Positions 53,557-62,967 of a stretch of 64,000 bases of DNA are shown piece after piece; within the stretch, counting starts at the first letter, position 1, and every line of letters begins with the position of its first letter. A program made the translations under genes and the position numbers. The DNA comes from DATDIC01 sp963777625 (lineage in GTDB: Bacteria; Pseudomonadota; Alphaproteobacteria; Acetobacterales; Acetobacteraceae), in the NCBI GenBank assembly GCA_963777625.1, contig CAVZRO010000013.1, positions 1 to 64,000 on the forward strand, given 5' to 3'. The notes beneath the pieces were generated by a model. It was not told the DNA's origin, made no database searches, and saw only the letters and a list, made by a program, of their open reading frames with translations.

Positions 53557-55077
53557 ATGATCGTCGCCGGCTCCGTCGCGCTCGCCGCCCTGCTGCTGCT
53601 CTGGCCGGCGCTGGTGAATGGCTACCCGCTGGTGTTCTCCGACACCGGCACATACCTGTCGCAGGCCATCCATCATTATCTCGGTTGGGATCGGCCGATC
53701 TTCTACAGCCTGTTCCTGCTGCCGCTGCACATGCGGCTCACGACATGGCCGGTGATCTGCGTGCAGGCTTTGCTGGCCGCGCACATGCTGCACCTGGTGC
53801 GGCGCACGCTGCGCCCGGAGCTGCCGGCCTGGTCGGTCGTGCCGATTGCCGGGCTGCTGGCATTCGCCTCGCCGCTGCCGTTCGTGGCCGCGGAGCTGAT
53901 GCCGGACCTGTTCACCTCGCTGCTGGTGCTGTGCCTGGCGCTGCTGATCTTCGTGCCGGATCGGCTGAGCGGGCGGGAACGGCTCTGGCTGCTCGGCCTG
54001 GGCGTGTTCACGATGACCGCGCACCTGTCCAGCCTGCCGCTGGCGCTGGGATTGCTCGGGCTGCTGATCCCGTTGCGACGGCGGTTGGGCGCATCTGAGC
54101 CATTGGGGCGCCGTGGCCTTGGCCAGTTGGTCGCGGCACCGATCCTTGCCGCGGCGGCGATGATGGCGGTGAACGTCGCCGGGTATCGGGAGACCTCGGT
54201 GGCGCCGTTCGGCAATATCTTCGTGCTGGCCCGGGTGCTGTACGATGGGCCCGGCCTGCGCGTGCTGGCGCGCGATTGTCCGCACGTCGGTTGGCGACTG
54301 TGCGACTATGTCGGCCAGTTCCCCCCGACCGCCGACGACTTTCTGTGGCGGGCGGACAGTCCCTTGTACCGGGCCGGGGGCGCCAAGCTGATCAGCACCG
54401 AGGCGGACGCGATCATTGCCGCGGCGGTGCGCGCCGAGCCGGTGCGTGAACTGGACGCGGTGCTGAAGAATGGCGCAAGGCAACTTGCCCTGTTCTCCAC
54501 CGGCGACGGGTTGCAGCCCTGGCCGGTCTCCGTGACCCCTTGGATCGAGCGCGATTTTCCGGCGTTCGAGCGGGCCGAGTACGAACAGGCGCGACAGACC
54601 GAAGGGCGCAAGATCTTGCCGGATTGGATGCCGGCGGTGCATGCGGCGGTTGGCGTCACCGGGCTGATCGTGTGCCTGGGGCTGCTGCCAGGGGCGTTGC
54701 GGCGCCGGCAACCGGTCGCCGGGTTTGTCCTGGCAATGGTGCTGGCCTTGCTCGGTAACGCGCTGATTACGGGTGGGCTGTCCGGTCCACACGACAGGTA
54801 TCAAAGCCGCCTGATGTGGCTGCCGGCGCTGATCGGTGTGCTGGCGCTGCCACCGTTCGCCATGCGTCCGCTGGGTGCGCGCATCACTGCGTCATGGCGG
54901 CAGCGCAGCACTCCGTCATGGCCGGGGTTATCGCGGTCACTCGGGCCGATCGCCGGTGGAGTCGGCGGGCTGACCATGACGGGTGAACTAATATCAGATC
55001 GCACTGAGGGTGACCTACGTTGGTCATTCCCGCGAAAGCGGGAATCCAGACAAACCCTCGGAATTTCGCGGGCATGA
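53557..55077 (+). CDS. Multi-span membrane protein of the exopolysaccharide cluster, unknown function
   Basis: About 506 aa with roughly ten membrane helices. N-terminal region VFSDTGTYLSQAIHHYLGWD, PIFYSLFLLPLHMRLTTWPV and AELMPDLFTSLLVLCLALL suggests a glycosyltransferase-C-like or polymerase-type membrane enzyme; DTGTY and ELMPD carry acidic residues between helices. The last 30 or so residues run through a dispersed repeat (WSFPRKRESR is repeat-encoded). So the natural end is probably earlier, around the MRPLGARITASW region. The start at 53557 follows the Wzc stop by five bases. Confidence 0.7.
   Translation: MIVAGSVALAALLLLWPALVNGYPLVFSDTGTYLSQAIHHYLGWDRPIFYSLFLLPLHMRLTTWPVICVQALLAAHMLHLVRRTLRPELPAWSVVPIAGLLAFASPLPFVAAELMPDLFTSLLVLCLALLIFVPDRLSGRERLWLLGLGVFTMTAHLSSLPLALGLLGLLIPLRRRLGASEPLGRRGLGQLVAAPILAAAAMMAVNVAGYRETSVAPFGNIFVLARVLYDGPGLRVLARDCPHVGWRLCDYVGQFPPTADDFLWRADSPLYRAGGAKLISTEADAIIAAAVRAEPVRELDAVLKNGARQLALFSTGDGLQPWPVSVTPWIERDFPAFERAEYEQARQTEGRKILPDWMPAVHAAVGVTGLIVCLGLLPGALRRRQPVAGFVLAMVLALLGNALITGGLSGPHDRYQSRLMWLPALIGVLALPPFAMRPLGARITASWRQRSTPSWPGLSRSLGPIAGGVGGLTMTGELISDRTEGDLRWSFPRKRESRQTLGISRA
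55026..55045. repeat. Dispersed palindromic repeat, copy 3
   Basis: ATTCCCGC-GAAA-GCGGGAAT, the reverse-complement form of copy 1. It lies inside the end of the preceding open frame, 130 bp before the flippase gene. Confidence 0.75.
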
Positions 55078-55175
55078 CGGATCTAGAGTCTTCGTCAACG
55101 CGGTCACGCATAAGGCATCCGGAAGCAGGGTACACCGCGCTTCGACGAGTCAGCGCCAAAAGCGACTAGCGCACG

Positions 55176-56645
55176 ATGAGCGGCCGACCCGCCCGCGACG
55201 TTTTCTGGTCGGCTGTAGAGGCGACGGCCTCCGCCGGGTTCTCGCTTGTATCCGCGCTCGTGGTCGCGCGCATCATTGGACCGACGGAACTCGGCGTCGG
55301 CGCCGCCGTGGTTGCCGTGAACGTGCTGCTGTGGGTCGGTGTCAACGCGCTCTTCGCCGATGCAATGGTGCAGCGTACTACGCTCGATGAAACGGCGGCT
55401 GCCAGCGCGTTCTGGGCATCGTCATTGGTCGGCGCCGGCGCGGGGCTGGTACAAGCCGCGAGCGGATGGCCACTCGCATGGGTGATAGGCGATCCACGGC
55501 TGATCGGCATGTCGGTTCTGCTGGCCACGACGCTTCCGCTGGTCGGGGCAGCCGGAGCGGTGCAGGGCCGCCTCACGCGTCGCCGCGGTTACCGGCTGCT
55601 GGCATGCCGCGCCTTGCTCGGACAAGGCGCCGGTACAGCGGTGGGGATCGGCTGTGCGATGGCGGGCGCGGGCGCCTGGGGCATGGCTGCGCAACAGGCC
55701 ACCACTTCGGTTGCGGGAGCGCTGACATTGCTGCTCGGCGGCGGATGGCGTCCCGGTCTGGTATGCCGCTGGGCGCCGGTGTGGGACATGTTGCGGCTCG
55801 GGGCGCCATTGACCGCGAGCACGCTTGTGCAAAGTGGGCGGTATCGGCTGTTCGCGCTGTTGATCGGTGGCACCGCCGGAACCACCGCCCTCGGCGAGGT
55901 GCATCTTGCATTCCGTCTCGTGGACACGGTTCGGGAACTGGCTTTTACCGCGCTGTGGCGGCTGATGCTGCCGGGGATGGCGGAAAAACAGCATGACACA
56001 GCGGCACTGCGGTACAGCGTGGACCGCTGGCTGCGCACTGCCGGCATGGTGGTGTTTCCGGTGTTCGCGGCGATGGCGGTGACGGTGCAACCGCTTACGC
56101 ACTGGCTGCTCGGCTCGGCCTGGGCCGGCTCCGCGCAAGCCGCGCTGCCGCTGATTGCGCTGTCCGCGTGGCTGTTCCTCGGCTATCCGGCCGGGGTGGC
56201 GGCGGTTGCGCGCGCGGCCCCACAATATGCCTTGCAGGGAAACCTTATCGGTTGCGCTGTTCTGGTCTGCGCGGTAGCCGCCCTGCGGCCCGAATCCGCC
56301 ACCACCGCCGCACTGGTCTGGCTCGGCGCGCAGGCGGTCGGAACACCGTACATGCTGCATAGAAACGCCCACGTGCTGGGTGCCAGCGCGGCGCAGTGCA
56401 TGGCGGCTGGGTTCCCGCCGCTTGCCCTGGCGGCCTCGGTTGGATGTGGTGCGCTGCTGGCGACCAGCCTTGTCGGCGTGGCAACGCCTTTCCTGCTGTT
56501 GATTACACGAGGAACCTGCTATCTGGCGCTGTTTGTTGCTTCTGCAACGGCCTTGCGACTGTCTGCCACCCGATGGTCCTTGTGGCCGGACTTTTTCCGG
56601 CCGCCTGTAGCTTTGCTGGTGTCGGCGAAGGAAAATCGCGAATAA
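55176..56645 (+). CDS. Polysaccharide flippase (Wzx/MATE-like, MOP superfamily)
   Basis: 489 aa, about 12-14 hydrophobic helices. The N-terminus (VFWSAVEATASAGFSLVSAL, then VVARIIGPTELGVGAAVVAV) is typical of Wzx/RfbX-like O-unit flippases. It carries lipid-linked repeat units across the inner membrane. Last gene of the cluster, followed by a terminator-like hairpin. Confidence 0.87.
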   Translation: MSGRPARDVFWSAVEATASAGFSLVSALVVARIIGPTELGVGAAVVAVNVLLWVGVNALFADAMVQRTTLDETAAASAFWASSLVGAGAGLVQAASGWPLAWVIGDPRLIGMSVLLATTLPLVGAAGAVQGRLTRRRGYRLLACRALLGQGAGTAVGIGCAMAGAGAWGMAAQQATTSVAGALTLLLGGGWRPGLVCRWAPVWDMLRLGAPLTASTLVQSGRYRLFALLIGGTAGTTALGEVHLAFRLVDTVRELAFTALWRLMLPGMAEKQHDTAALRYSVDRWLRTAGMVVFPVFAAMAVTVQPLTHWLLGSAWAGSAQAALPLIALSAWLFLGYPAGVAAVARAAPQYALQGNLIGCAVLVCAVAALRPESATTAALVWLGAQAVGTPYMLHRNAHVLGASAAQCMAAGFPPLALAASVGCGALLATSLVGVATPFLLLITRGTCYLALFVASATALRLSATRWSLWPDFFRPPVALLVSAKENRE

Positions 56646-56697
56646 TACCGGCGGCCCCGATTACTGACCGATCAGTACTGCGCCCCCTCCCCTAGCC

Positions 56698-56726
56698 CCT
56701 CCCGCAAGGGGGCCCCTTGCCGGAGG
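56698..56726 (+). terminator. Strong hairpin after the flippase gene
   Basis: CCTCCCGCAAGGGG pairs with CCCCTTGCCGGAGG, one mismatch, short loop. It has no long T-run, but strength and place suggest a terminator. A smaller stem TACTGA-CCGA-TCAGTA (56662-56677) precedes it. The rest of the 233-bp gap has only a short frame ending ESMVPRLGYRRVAWDS at about 56794, possibly a relic. Confidence 0.5.
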
Positions 56727-56878
56727 GCGCGCGGGCCTGGGTCGAGAGCATGGTGCCACGGCTCGGCTATCGCCGCGTCGCCTGGGACAGTTAAATGCAC
56801 GTTCTCGTACTGTCCCGTTGACGTGGACCGGCGCGCTGGGCAGACAGGCGGCGTTACGTCGTCGAGAGGGATTCGGGC

Positions 56879-57259
56879 ATGCGCGCTATCTGTGCCTTGC
56901 TGCTGCTCGGTCTGTCAGCCGGATGCGCGGCCGCGCAGGCTCCGCCGAACTACGTGGTGTTCTTTCAGGAATGGTCGGCGGCGCTGGATGGTCCGGCCGA
57001 TAGCGTAATCGGCCATGCCGTGGCCTGGGCGAAGACGCATCCGGACATGACGATCCAGGTCACCGGCTTTGCCGACCCGGTCGGCAGTCGCAAGGCCAAT
57101 ATCCTGATTTCGGAATTGCGCGCCCAGGTGGTAGTGGACCAGCTCGCTACCGACGGCATTGACCCGTCACGCATCAGCCAGGTGGGGGAGGGTTCCGTGC
57201 AGCCTGCCCTTTCCAGGCAGGAAAGCCGCCGGGTACAGGTCAGCTTCCGCCCGCGCTGA
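56879..57259 (+). CDS. OmpA-family lipoprotein
   Basis: 126 aa. Lipobox LSAGC, then an OmpA C-terminal peptidoglycan-binding domain: VVFFQEWSAALDGPADSVIG, VTGFADPVGSRKANILISEL, then RAQVVVDQLATDGIDPSRIS, and QESRRVQVSF. It probably tethers the outer membrane to the wall. The following recQ starts five bases later. Confidence 0.85.
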   Translation: MRAICALLLLGLSAGCAAAQAPPNYVVFFQEWSAALDGPADSVIGHAVAWAKTHPDMTIQVTGFADPVGSRKANILISELRAQVVVDQLATDGIDPSRISQVGEGSVQPALSRQESRRVQVSFRPR

Positions 57260-57263
57260 GCGG

Positions 57264-59127
57264 ATGAACCATATCGCCGGGCGTGCCGACGCGCTCGAGG
57301 TTCTGCGCCGGGTCTTCGGTTTCCAGGAATTCCGTGGGCTGCAACAGCCGGTCGTGGACCATGTGCTGGCCGGCGGCGACGCCTTGGTGCTGATGCCCAC
57401 GGGTGGCGGCAAGAGTGTCTGCTATCAGCTTCCGGCGCTGTGCCGTCCCGGCACGGCCATCGTGGTGTCGCCGCTGATCGCGCTGATGGATGATCAGGTG
57501 GCGGCGCTGCGCCAGCTCGGCGTCGCAGCGGCGGCGCTGCATTCGGAACTCGATCCGGCGGAGGCGCGCAGTGCGACGCGCGACCTGATCGAAGGCGAGC
57601 TCGACCTGCTCTATGTGTCGCCGGAACGGCTGCTGGGTAACGGCACGATGGACCGGCTGGCGCGCATCGGGCTGTCGCTGATCGCTATCGACGAAGCGCA
57701 CTGCGTCTCGCAATGGGGACACGAGTTCCGTCCCGAATATCGCGGCCTGGCCTGCCTGCCGGAGCGCTTTCCCGGCGTGCCACGGCTGGCTCTGACCGCA
57801 ACGGCCGATCCGCGCACGCGCACCGACATCCTCGGCGCGCTCGGCATGGAAAATGCCGCCCTGTTCGTGGCCAGCTTCCATCGCCCGAACCTGCACCTCG
57901 CTCGCCGAACCCAAGATCGGTGAGACCGGGCAGCTTCTCGATCTGCTGGGCCGCCATCCGGACGGATGCGGCATCGTCTATTGCGGGTCTCGCAACAAAA
58001 CCGAGCGTGTCGCCGAACGCCTGCGCGCGAAAGGCTGGCCCGCGGTGGCGTTCCATGCCGGCCTCGATCCCGAGCACAAGCGTGCCGCCCTCGCCCGCTT
58101 CCGTTCCGGTGAGCCGCTGATTGTGATTGCAACCATCGCCTTTGGCATGGGGATCGACCGGCCGGACGTGCGCTTCGTCGCGCATCTCGATATGCCCGAC
58201 AGCCCGGAAGCGTGGTACCAGCAAATCGGCCGGGCGGGGCGGGACGGCGAGCCGGCGGAGACCCTGCTGCTGTATGGCGGCGAGGACATCGCCCGCGCGC
58301 GGCACTGGCTGGCGCAGTCGGCTGCGCCCGAGGCGCAGAAACGCGTCATGCGGTCGCGGCTGGAATCGATGATTGCGCAGACCGAGACGGTCGGCTGCCG
58401 CACCCGCGCGCTGCTGGCCTGCTTCGGCGAGGACTTTTCGCATCCGTGCGGGCACTGCGACAATTGCGTGGCGCCGCCATCGACCATGGATTGCAGCACC
58501 GAGGCACAGAAACTGCTGTCGGCGGTATACCGTACCGGGCAGATATTCGGTGCCTTGCACGTCATCGCGGTCCTGCGCGGCGAAGCCACCGAAGCGGTGC
58601 GCCGTCACCGCCACGACAGCCTGCCCACGTTCGGCGTCGGCGCGGCGCGCTCCATCGAGTTCTGGCGCGGGCTGGTCCGCCAACTGATCGCTGCCGGCGC
58701 GCTCGACGTGGATACCGCCGGGCATGGCGGACTGTTCCTGGTGGAGGACAAAGCCCGCCCGATCCTGCGTGGCGAAACCGCCGTCATGGTCCGCGGCGAT
58801 CCGGATGCACCGCGGCGTCCGCGCCGACCCGCCCCCGCAATGCCGCCTGCCGCGGCGGCGCCGTCGGGCCTGTTCGAGTCGCTGCGCCGCTGGCGAACAG
58901 CCCAGGCCAAGGCGCAACACGTACCGCCTTACGTGATCTTCCACGACAGCGTGCTGCGGGAGATTGCCGCCGTGCAACCGCGATCACTGGAGGAGCTGGG
59001 CCAGATCAAAGGTGTCGGCAGCTCCCGGCTGCGGCGCTATGGCACCGAGGTGCTGGCAGCCGTCACCCTGCGGGCGGCAACCCCCGCGGCACCCGCGGAA
59101 CAGGTTCCAGATTCGGCGGCGGGATGA
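57264..59127 (+). pseudogene. recQ: ATP-dependent DNA helicase RecQ, one +1 frameshift
   Basis: Superfamily 2 helicase acting in recombination repair. Motif I MPTGGGKSVCYQLPA, motif II AIDEAHCVSQWGHEFRPEY and the motif 0 region FGFQEFRGLQQ are in frame one. The second frame has CGIVYCGSRNKTERVAERL, FGMGIDRPDVRFVAH, QIGRAGRDGEPAETLLLYG, the RQC zinc cysteines (CFGEDFSHPCGHCDNC) and a C-terminal HRDC domain (PRSLEELGQIKGVGSSRLRR). Deleting G57900 joins RPNLHL to LAEPK. About 620 aa repaired. Confidence 0.92.
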
Positions 59128-59140
59128 AACAGGGGAGTAA

Positions 59141-59260
59141 TGTCAGCCGTTCGAGAGGCTGACTCTATCCTTGTCATGCCCGAGCCGGCGGGCATCCATG
59201 CCGAGGTCGCGGGTTGCATGGGCAGCCGCTGGGTTCCCGCTTGCGCGGGAATGACGGGGG
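59141..59260. repeat. Compound repeat: CGTTCGAGAGG element (copy 3) joined to a palindromic repeat (copy 4)
   Basis: CCGTTCGAGAGGCTGACTCT followed by CTTGTCATGCCC, then GTTCCCGC-TTGC-GCGGGAAT at 59233-59252 and GACGGGGG tails. It fills most of the 295-bp gap between recQ and the secreted-protein gene. The two dispersed repeat kinds are adjacent here, so they may be parts of one element. Confidence 0.7.
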
Positions 59261-59422
59261 GAGGCGGGGATGACGGGGGGCAGGAATGACGGGGAAGCAA
59301 GCCTGATTCCCAACCTGTTTGTCCGGCACCGGTCATACGCCGGTAACCGCTTTCCCGTCATGCTGATGCCAGACGCTTTCGGCTCTGGAAGCCGCCCTCG
59401 TTTGCACGCTCAGGAGGCGCCC

Positions 59423-60105
59423 ATGCACGTAAATGCCCGTTCCGGTCTTGCCATCGCAGCCCTGCTGGTCGGCGTCGCCGCTGCTCCGTTGCCGGCGGCG
59501 CACCGTGTACCCATCCGCGTGAGACGAGCAGCGTGCAGGGACAGGTGACGGCGTACAGCATCACGCCGCGCGGGGACGTCGATGGGCTGATCCTGGACAA
59601 CGGGCAGCAGGTCCATTTGCCGCCGCATCTTTCTGTCGCGCTGGTGTTTGCCGTCCGGCCCGGCGACACGGTCACGGTGCAAGGCACCAAGCCCAAAGAT
59701 GGCTCCATGGTCGACGCCGTGTCCGTTACCAACGACAAGACGGGACAGAAGGTCGAGAGGACGCCGCCGGGTCAGGCAGACGCCGCATCGATGCAGGCGG
59801 AAGGACCCATCAAGCTGCAGCTTTATGATCCGCGCGGCCAACTGAACGGGGTCATGCTGGCCGACGGAACGCAGATATACCTGCCCCCCTCGGCCGCGGA
59901 AGCAAGGGCTGCCGATCTTGCGCCTGGCCATTCGCTCTACGTGGAGGGCACCGGCTATGCCGGGCCGCTCGGCAAGTCGATCGCAGCGCGAGAGCTTGGT
60001 GCCGACAAGGCGAGCGCCGCAACGGTGGACACGCCTGCGTCATCCACACCTGATCGTCCTCGGCGTCATCCGAAGAAAGCTGGCGGGGACGATTCCGCCG
60101 AATAA
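59423..60105 (+). pseudogene. Secreted protein with two related beta-domains, one frameshift in the signal-peptide region
   Basis: Frame one (ATG 59423) encodes a signal-peptide-like ARSGLAIAALLVGVAAAPLP. Frame two encodes QGQVTAYSITPRGDVDGLIL onward to GDDSAE. One base lost in GCGGCG around 59496-59500 would give LPAAAPCTHPRETSSVQG. The mature part has two copies of the same unit: ITPRGDVDGLILDNGQQVHL/PPHLS and YDPRGQLNGVMLADGTQIYL/PPSAA. No family is recognised. The C-terminus is Lys/Asp-rich. Confidence 0.65.
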
Positions 60106-60122
60106 TTACCGCGCACACCTCT

Positions 60123-61775
60123 CTACGCGGCCACCCCTTCTACCGGCGCCATTGCCGGCCGCCCGCGAATCATGTCCGACGCTTTCTCCGCGATCATCAT
60201 GGTCGAGGCGTAGGTGTTCGCCGACGGCATCAGCGGCATGATGGACGCATCGACCACGCGCAGCCGATCCACCCCGCGGACGCGTAACTGATCATCGACA
60301 ACCGCACTCGGGTCGCTGTCCGGCCCCATGCGCGCCGTGCCGATCAGATGGTACGCTGTGGACCCGTACCGGCGGGCGAAATCCAGCAGCTCGGCGTCAG
60401 TTTGCACGCCATCCCCCGGCAGCAACTCATGATCGAAATATGGCGCCAGCTCCGGCGCGCGCAGCAGCCGCCGCGCCAGCTTCATGGCGGCCAGCAACAC
60501 AGCGCGATCATGCGCATGCGCCAGGTAGTTCGGCTGGATCACCGGATCCTCGAACGGATCGGCGGAGCGGGCGCGCACATATCCCGTGCTCTCCGGCCTG
60601 TGCTGCCATGCACCGACTGTCATCCCGGGATAGTCGTCCAGCAGCCCGACAAAGCCCTGCTTGTAACTTGCCGGACTGAACACGCCCTGGATGTCGGCAA
60701 AGTCGAGGCTTTCATCGGATTTCCAGAACCAGTGCACCAATGAAGGGCTGAGTGCGAGAATGCTGGGCCGGCCGGTGGCCCATCGCGCGATCTGCCCGGC
60801 CAGAGCAACACCGCGCGACATCTCGTTCATGGTGCGGATGCCCCTCACCCGGGCGACCAGCCGCACGGCGTAGTGATCGCGGAAATTCTCTCCGACGCCC
60901 GGCAGTTCGTGCACCACCGGCACGCCGATCGTGCCGAGCAAACCGGCCGGCCCAATACCCGATATCTGCAGCAGCTTCGCGGTATTGGCGGTTCCGGCCG
61001 ATACGATGACTTCTCGCCGCGCCCGCACTCGGTGCGTCTCGTTGCGATGACGTTCGTGCACATAACGCACGCCCACCGCACGTCGCCCTTCGAACAGGAT
61101 CGCAGCAGCGCGTGCATCGGTGCGCAGCTCCACACCACGGGCGCGGGCCGGATGCAGGAACACGCGCGCGGCGGAGTGCCGCCAGCCACGAAAGATGGCG
61201 CGCTGGAAGTAGCCGACGCCCTCCTGGCGCTCGGCGTTGTAGTCGTCGCGGCGCGGGATCCCCATGGCCACGGCGCCGTCAATGAATGCCTCGGTGATCG
61301 GATGGATCCAGTCGATATCGGTCACCGGCAGGCGTCCCTCGGTGCCGTGATAGCGTGTATCGCAGACGCCCAGCCGGCGCTCCGTGCGGCGGAAATAGGG
61401 TAGCACGTCAACGTACGACCAGCCACGGTTCCCCCGCTGCGCCCAACTGTCGAAATCGGCACGCTGTCCGCGGTTGTACACCATGCCGTTGATCGAGCTG
61501 GAGCCGCCGACAGTGCGCCCCTGGGTGGTGGGAATAGGTCGGCCTGCGGTGCCTTCCCCCGGCTCGGTCTTGAATTGCCAGGTATACGCCGGATTGAACA
61601 GCATCTTGATGAAGCCGCCCGGCACATGAATGTATGGATGCCGGTCCGGCGGCCCGGCTTCCAGCACGCAAACCGTGACGCCGGGATCTTCCGTCAGCCG
61701 ATGCGCCAGCACCGAACCGGCCGCGCCACTGCCGACGATGACGTAATCAAATTCGTCTGCGTCACTGTCCGCCAC
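60123..61775 (-). CDS. GMC family oxidoreductase (choline dehydrogenase-like)
   Basis: FAD-dependent alcohol oxidase or dehydrogenase, 550 aa. FAD-binding GSGAAGSVLAHRLTEDPG, GMC signature 1 (TVGGSSSINGMVYNRGQRAD) and signature 2 (SAGTANTAKLLQISGIGPA). C-terminal active-site His in AYHLIGTARMG and the Asn of PSANTYASTMMIAEK. Start at GTG 61775 with GGGAGG four bases upstream; the open frame runs 23 codons further. The substrate is uncertain. Confidence 0.92.
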   Translation of the reverse strand: MADSDADEFDYVIVGSGAAGSVLAHRLTEDPGVTVCVLEAGPPDRHPYIHVPGGFIKMLFNPAYTWQFKTEPGEGTAGRPIPTTQGRTVGGSSSINGMVYNRGQRADFDSWAQRGNRGWSYVDVLPYFRRTERRLGVCDTRYHGTEGRLPVTDIDWIHPITEAFIDGAVAMGIPRRDDYNAERQEGVGYFQRAIFRGWRHSAARVFLHPARARGVELRTDARAAAILFEGRRAVGVRYVHERHRNETHRVRARREVIVSAGTANTAKLLQISGIGPAGLLGTIGVPVVHELPGVGENFRDHYAVRLVARVRGIRTMNEMSRGVALAGQIARWATGRPSILALSPSLVHWFWKSDESLDFADIQGVFSPASYKQGFVGLLDDYPGMTVGAWQHRPESTGYVRARSADPFEDPVIQPNYLAHAHDRAVLLAAMKLARRLLRAPELAPYFDHELLPGDGVQTDAELLDFARRYGSTAYHLIGTARMGPDSDPSAVVDDQLRVRGVDRLRVVDASIMPLMPSANTYASTMMIAEKASDMIRGRPAMAPVEGVAA

Positions 61776-61877
61776 GTTACCTCCCGGTCGCCTGCTGCGT
61801 TTGATTGTCGCCTGCTGGCATCCTAAGCTTGGCACCGACGGCATTCCAAGGCGGCACGCAACGCCAGGAGGAAGCGC

Positions 61878-62301
61878 ATGGAGTATGTCTGTGACGCGTC
61901 AGGCGACCTGACATGGTTCCAAATCGTGACGGAGGGGGAGGCAGTCGCGGAATCCGAGGAAATGGGCCATGCCGTGGAGAAATATTTCCGCCGTGAGCAC
62001 GACAAGGCGGAAGCCAGCTTCAAGCCCGCCTCCAACGTGTTCTTCGAGCAGGCCATCGGGCTGGAGGGGCACATCCGGCGCGCAGATGCCGCTTTTCCTG
62101 ACGCTGCGGGACATGGACGGCCGGGCGCTGGTCACCGCCATGCTGCCACCCGGCGGCAAGCCGGACCGTTCCTTCACCCCGATCATCGTCGGTCCGGCGA
62201 ATGCCGATCCCTATCCGCGTCACGGTGAGGCGATCCGTGCCCTGGGGGATCATCTCGGCCTCGCGCTGGACCGCGCGCGGTGTTATCCGTATCGTAGGTA
62301 A
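61878..62301 (+). pseudogene. Small conserved protein of unknown function, one +1 frameshift
   Basis: Joined, it reads MEYVCDASGDLTWFQIVTEG, then EEMGHAVEKYFRREHDKAEA, ASNVFFEQAIGLEGHI and, in the next frame, AQMPLFLTLRDMDGRALVTA, ending LDRARCYPYRR. Removing C62079 restores about 140 aa. No family is recognised; it looks like a soluble alpha/beta protein. GGAGGAAG precedes the ATG. The next gene starts 21 bp on, so they may be an operon. Confidence 0.6.
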
Positions 62302-62322
62302 CCAGAGAAGGAGGCAGGTTCG

Positions 62323-62838
62323 ATGGCCATCACGCTGGACGAATTCGCCGGCCGATGCCGGCAGGCGCTAAGCGAGCATCCGGGGCCGGAGGGTCGCGGA
62401 AAAGTTTGCGCGCTGGTGCAGGATGCGCTGAAGGACAAGGCGTTCATAGAGGCGAATATCGATCCGGACGGTCCGGAGCGGAAAGTGCTGTACGAGGACC
62501 CGGCGCTTGGGTTCACCATCCTGGCGCACAGCTATCATGGCGCGAAGAACTCGAAGCCGCACGATCATGGCCCATCCTGGGCGATTTACGGGCAGGCATC
62601 GGGTGAAACGATCATGACCGACTGGGAGTGCCTGGAGCGCCCGACTGGCACCACGGCCGGCAAGGCGCGCTGGGTGCGTGACTACACGCTGGCGCCGGGG
62701 ATGGCGTATCTGTACGAGCCAGGGGTGCTGCACTCTCCGCGGCGGGACGGGTCCACACGGCTGCTGCGGATCGAGGGCATGAACATGGATAAGGTCCGGC
62801 GGCTGCCATACGAGGCGGTGGAGCCAGCGGCGGCGTAG
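62323..62838 (+). CDS. Cupin-fold protein (cysteine-dioxygenase-like)
   Basis: 171 aa. The first cupin motif is visible at HGAKNSKPHDHGPSWAIYGQ, giving two histidines, and the second metal-binding part at YLYEPGVLHSPRRDGSTRLL with a third histidine. The sequence style is close to the cysteine dioxygenase type I group. AAGGAGGC precedes the ATG. The substrate is unknown. Confidence 0.72.
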   Translation: MAITLDEFAGRCRQALSEHPGPEGRGKVCALVQDALKDKAFIEANIDPDGPERKVLYEDPALGFTILAHSYHGAKNSKPHDHGPSWAIYGQASGETIMTDWECLERPTGTTAGKARWVRDYTLAPGMAYLYEPGVLHSPRRDGSTRLLRIEGMNMDKVRRLPYEAVEPAAA

Positions 62839-62883
62839 TTCACGTTGAGGTTAGTGCTCGTCATGAAATAACCGAATCGACCG

Positions 62884-62950
62884 ATAGGGGTCGGGAAGGC
62901 TTGCCTCCCCGCCCTCCGAACCGTGCGTGCGGTTTTCCCGCACACGGCTC
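62884..62950 (-). ncRNA. Group II intron RNA 3' end: domains V and VI
   Basis: On the minus strand, GAGCCGTGTGCGGGAAAACC followed by GCACGCACGGTTC (62950-62918) folds as the canonical 33-34 nt domain V: AGC triad, GAAA loop and paired ends. Domain VI follows, a GGGCGGGGAGG/CCTTCCCGACCC hairpin. A likely branch-point A sits about 7 bases before the end CCCCTAT (position 62884). The intron's 5' part lies beyond the window. Confidence 0.85.
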
Positions 62951-62967
62951 TCCAGTTGTTGGTTTCC

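Noticed and set aside
56746..56794. Short frame ending ESMVPRLGYRRVAWDS as a gene
   Set aside because: It has no start codon with a ribosome site and overlaps a terminator hairpin; at most it is a relic.
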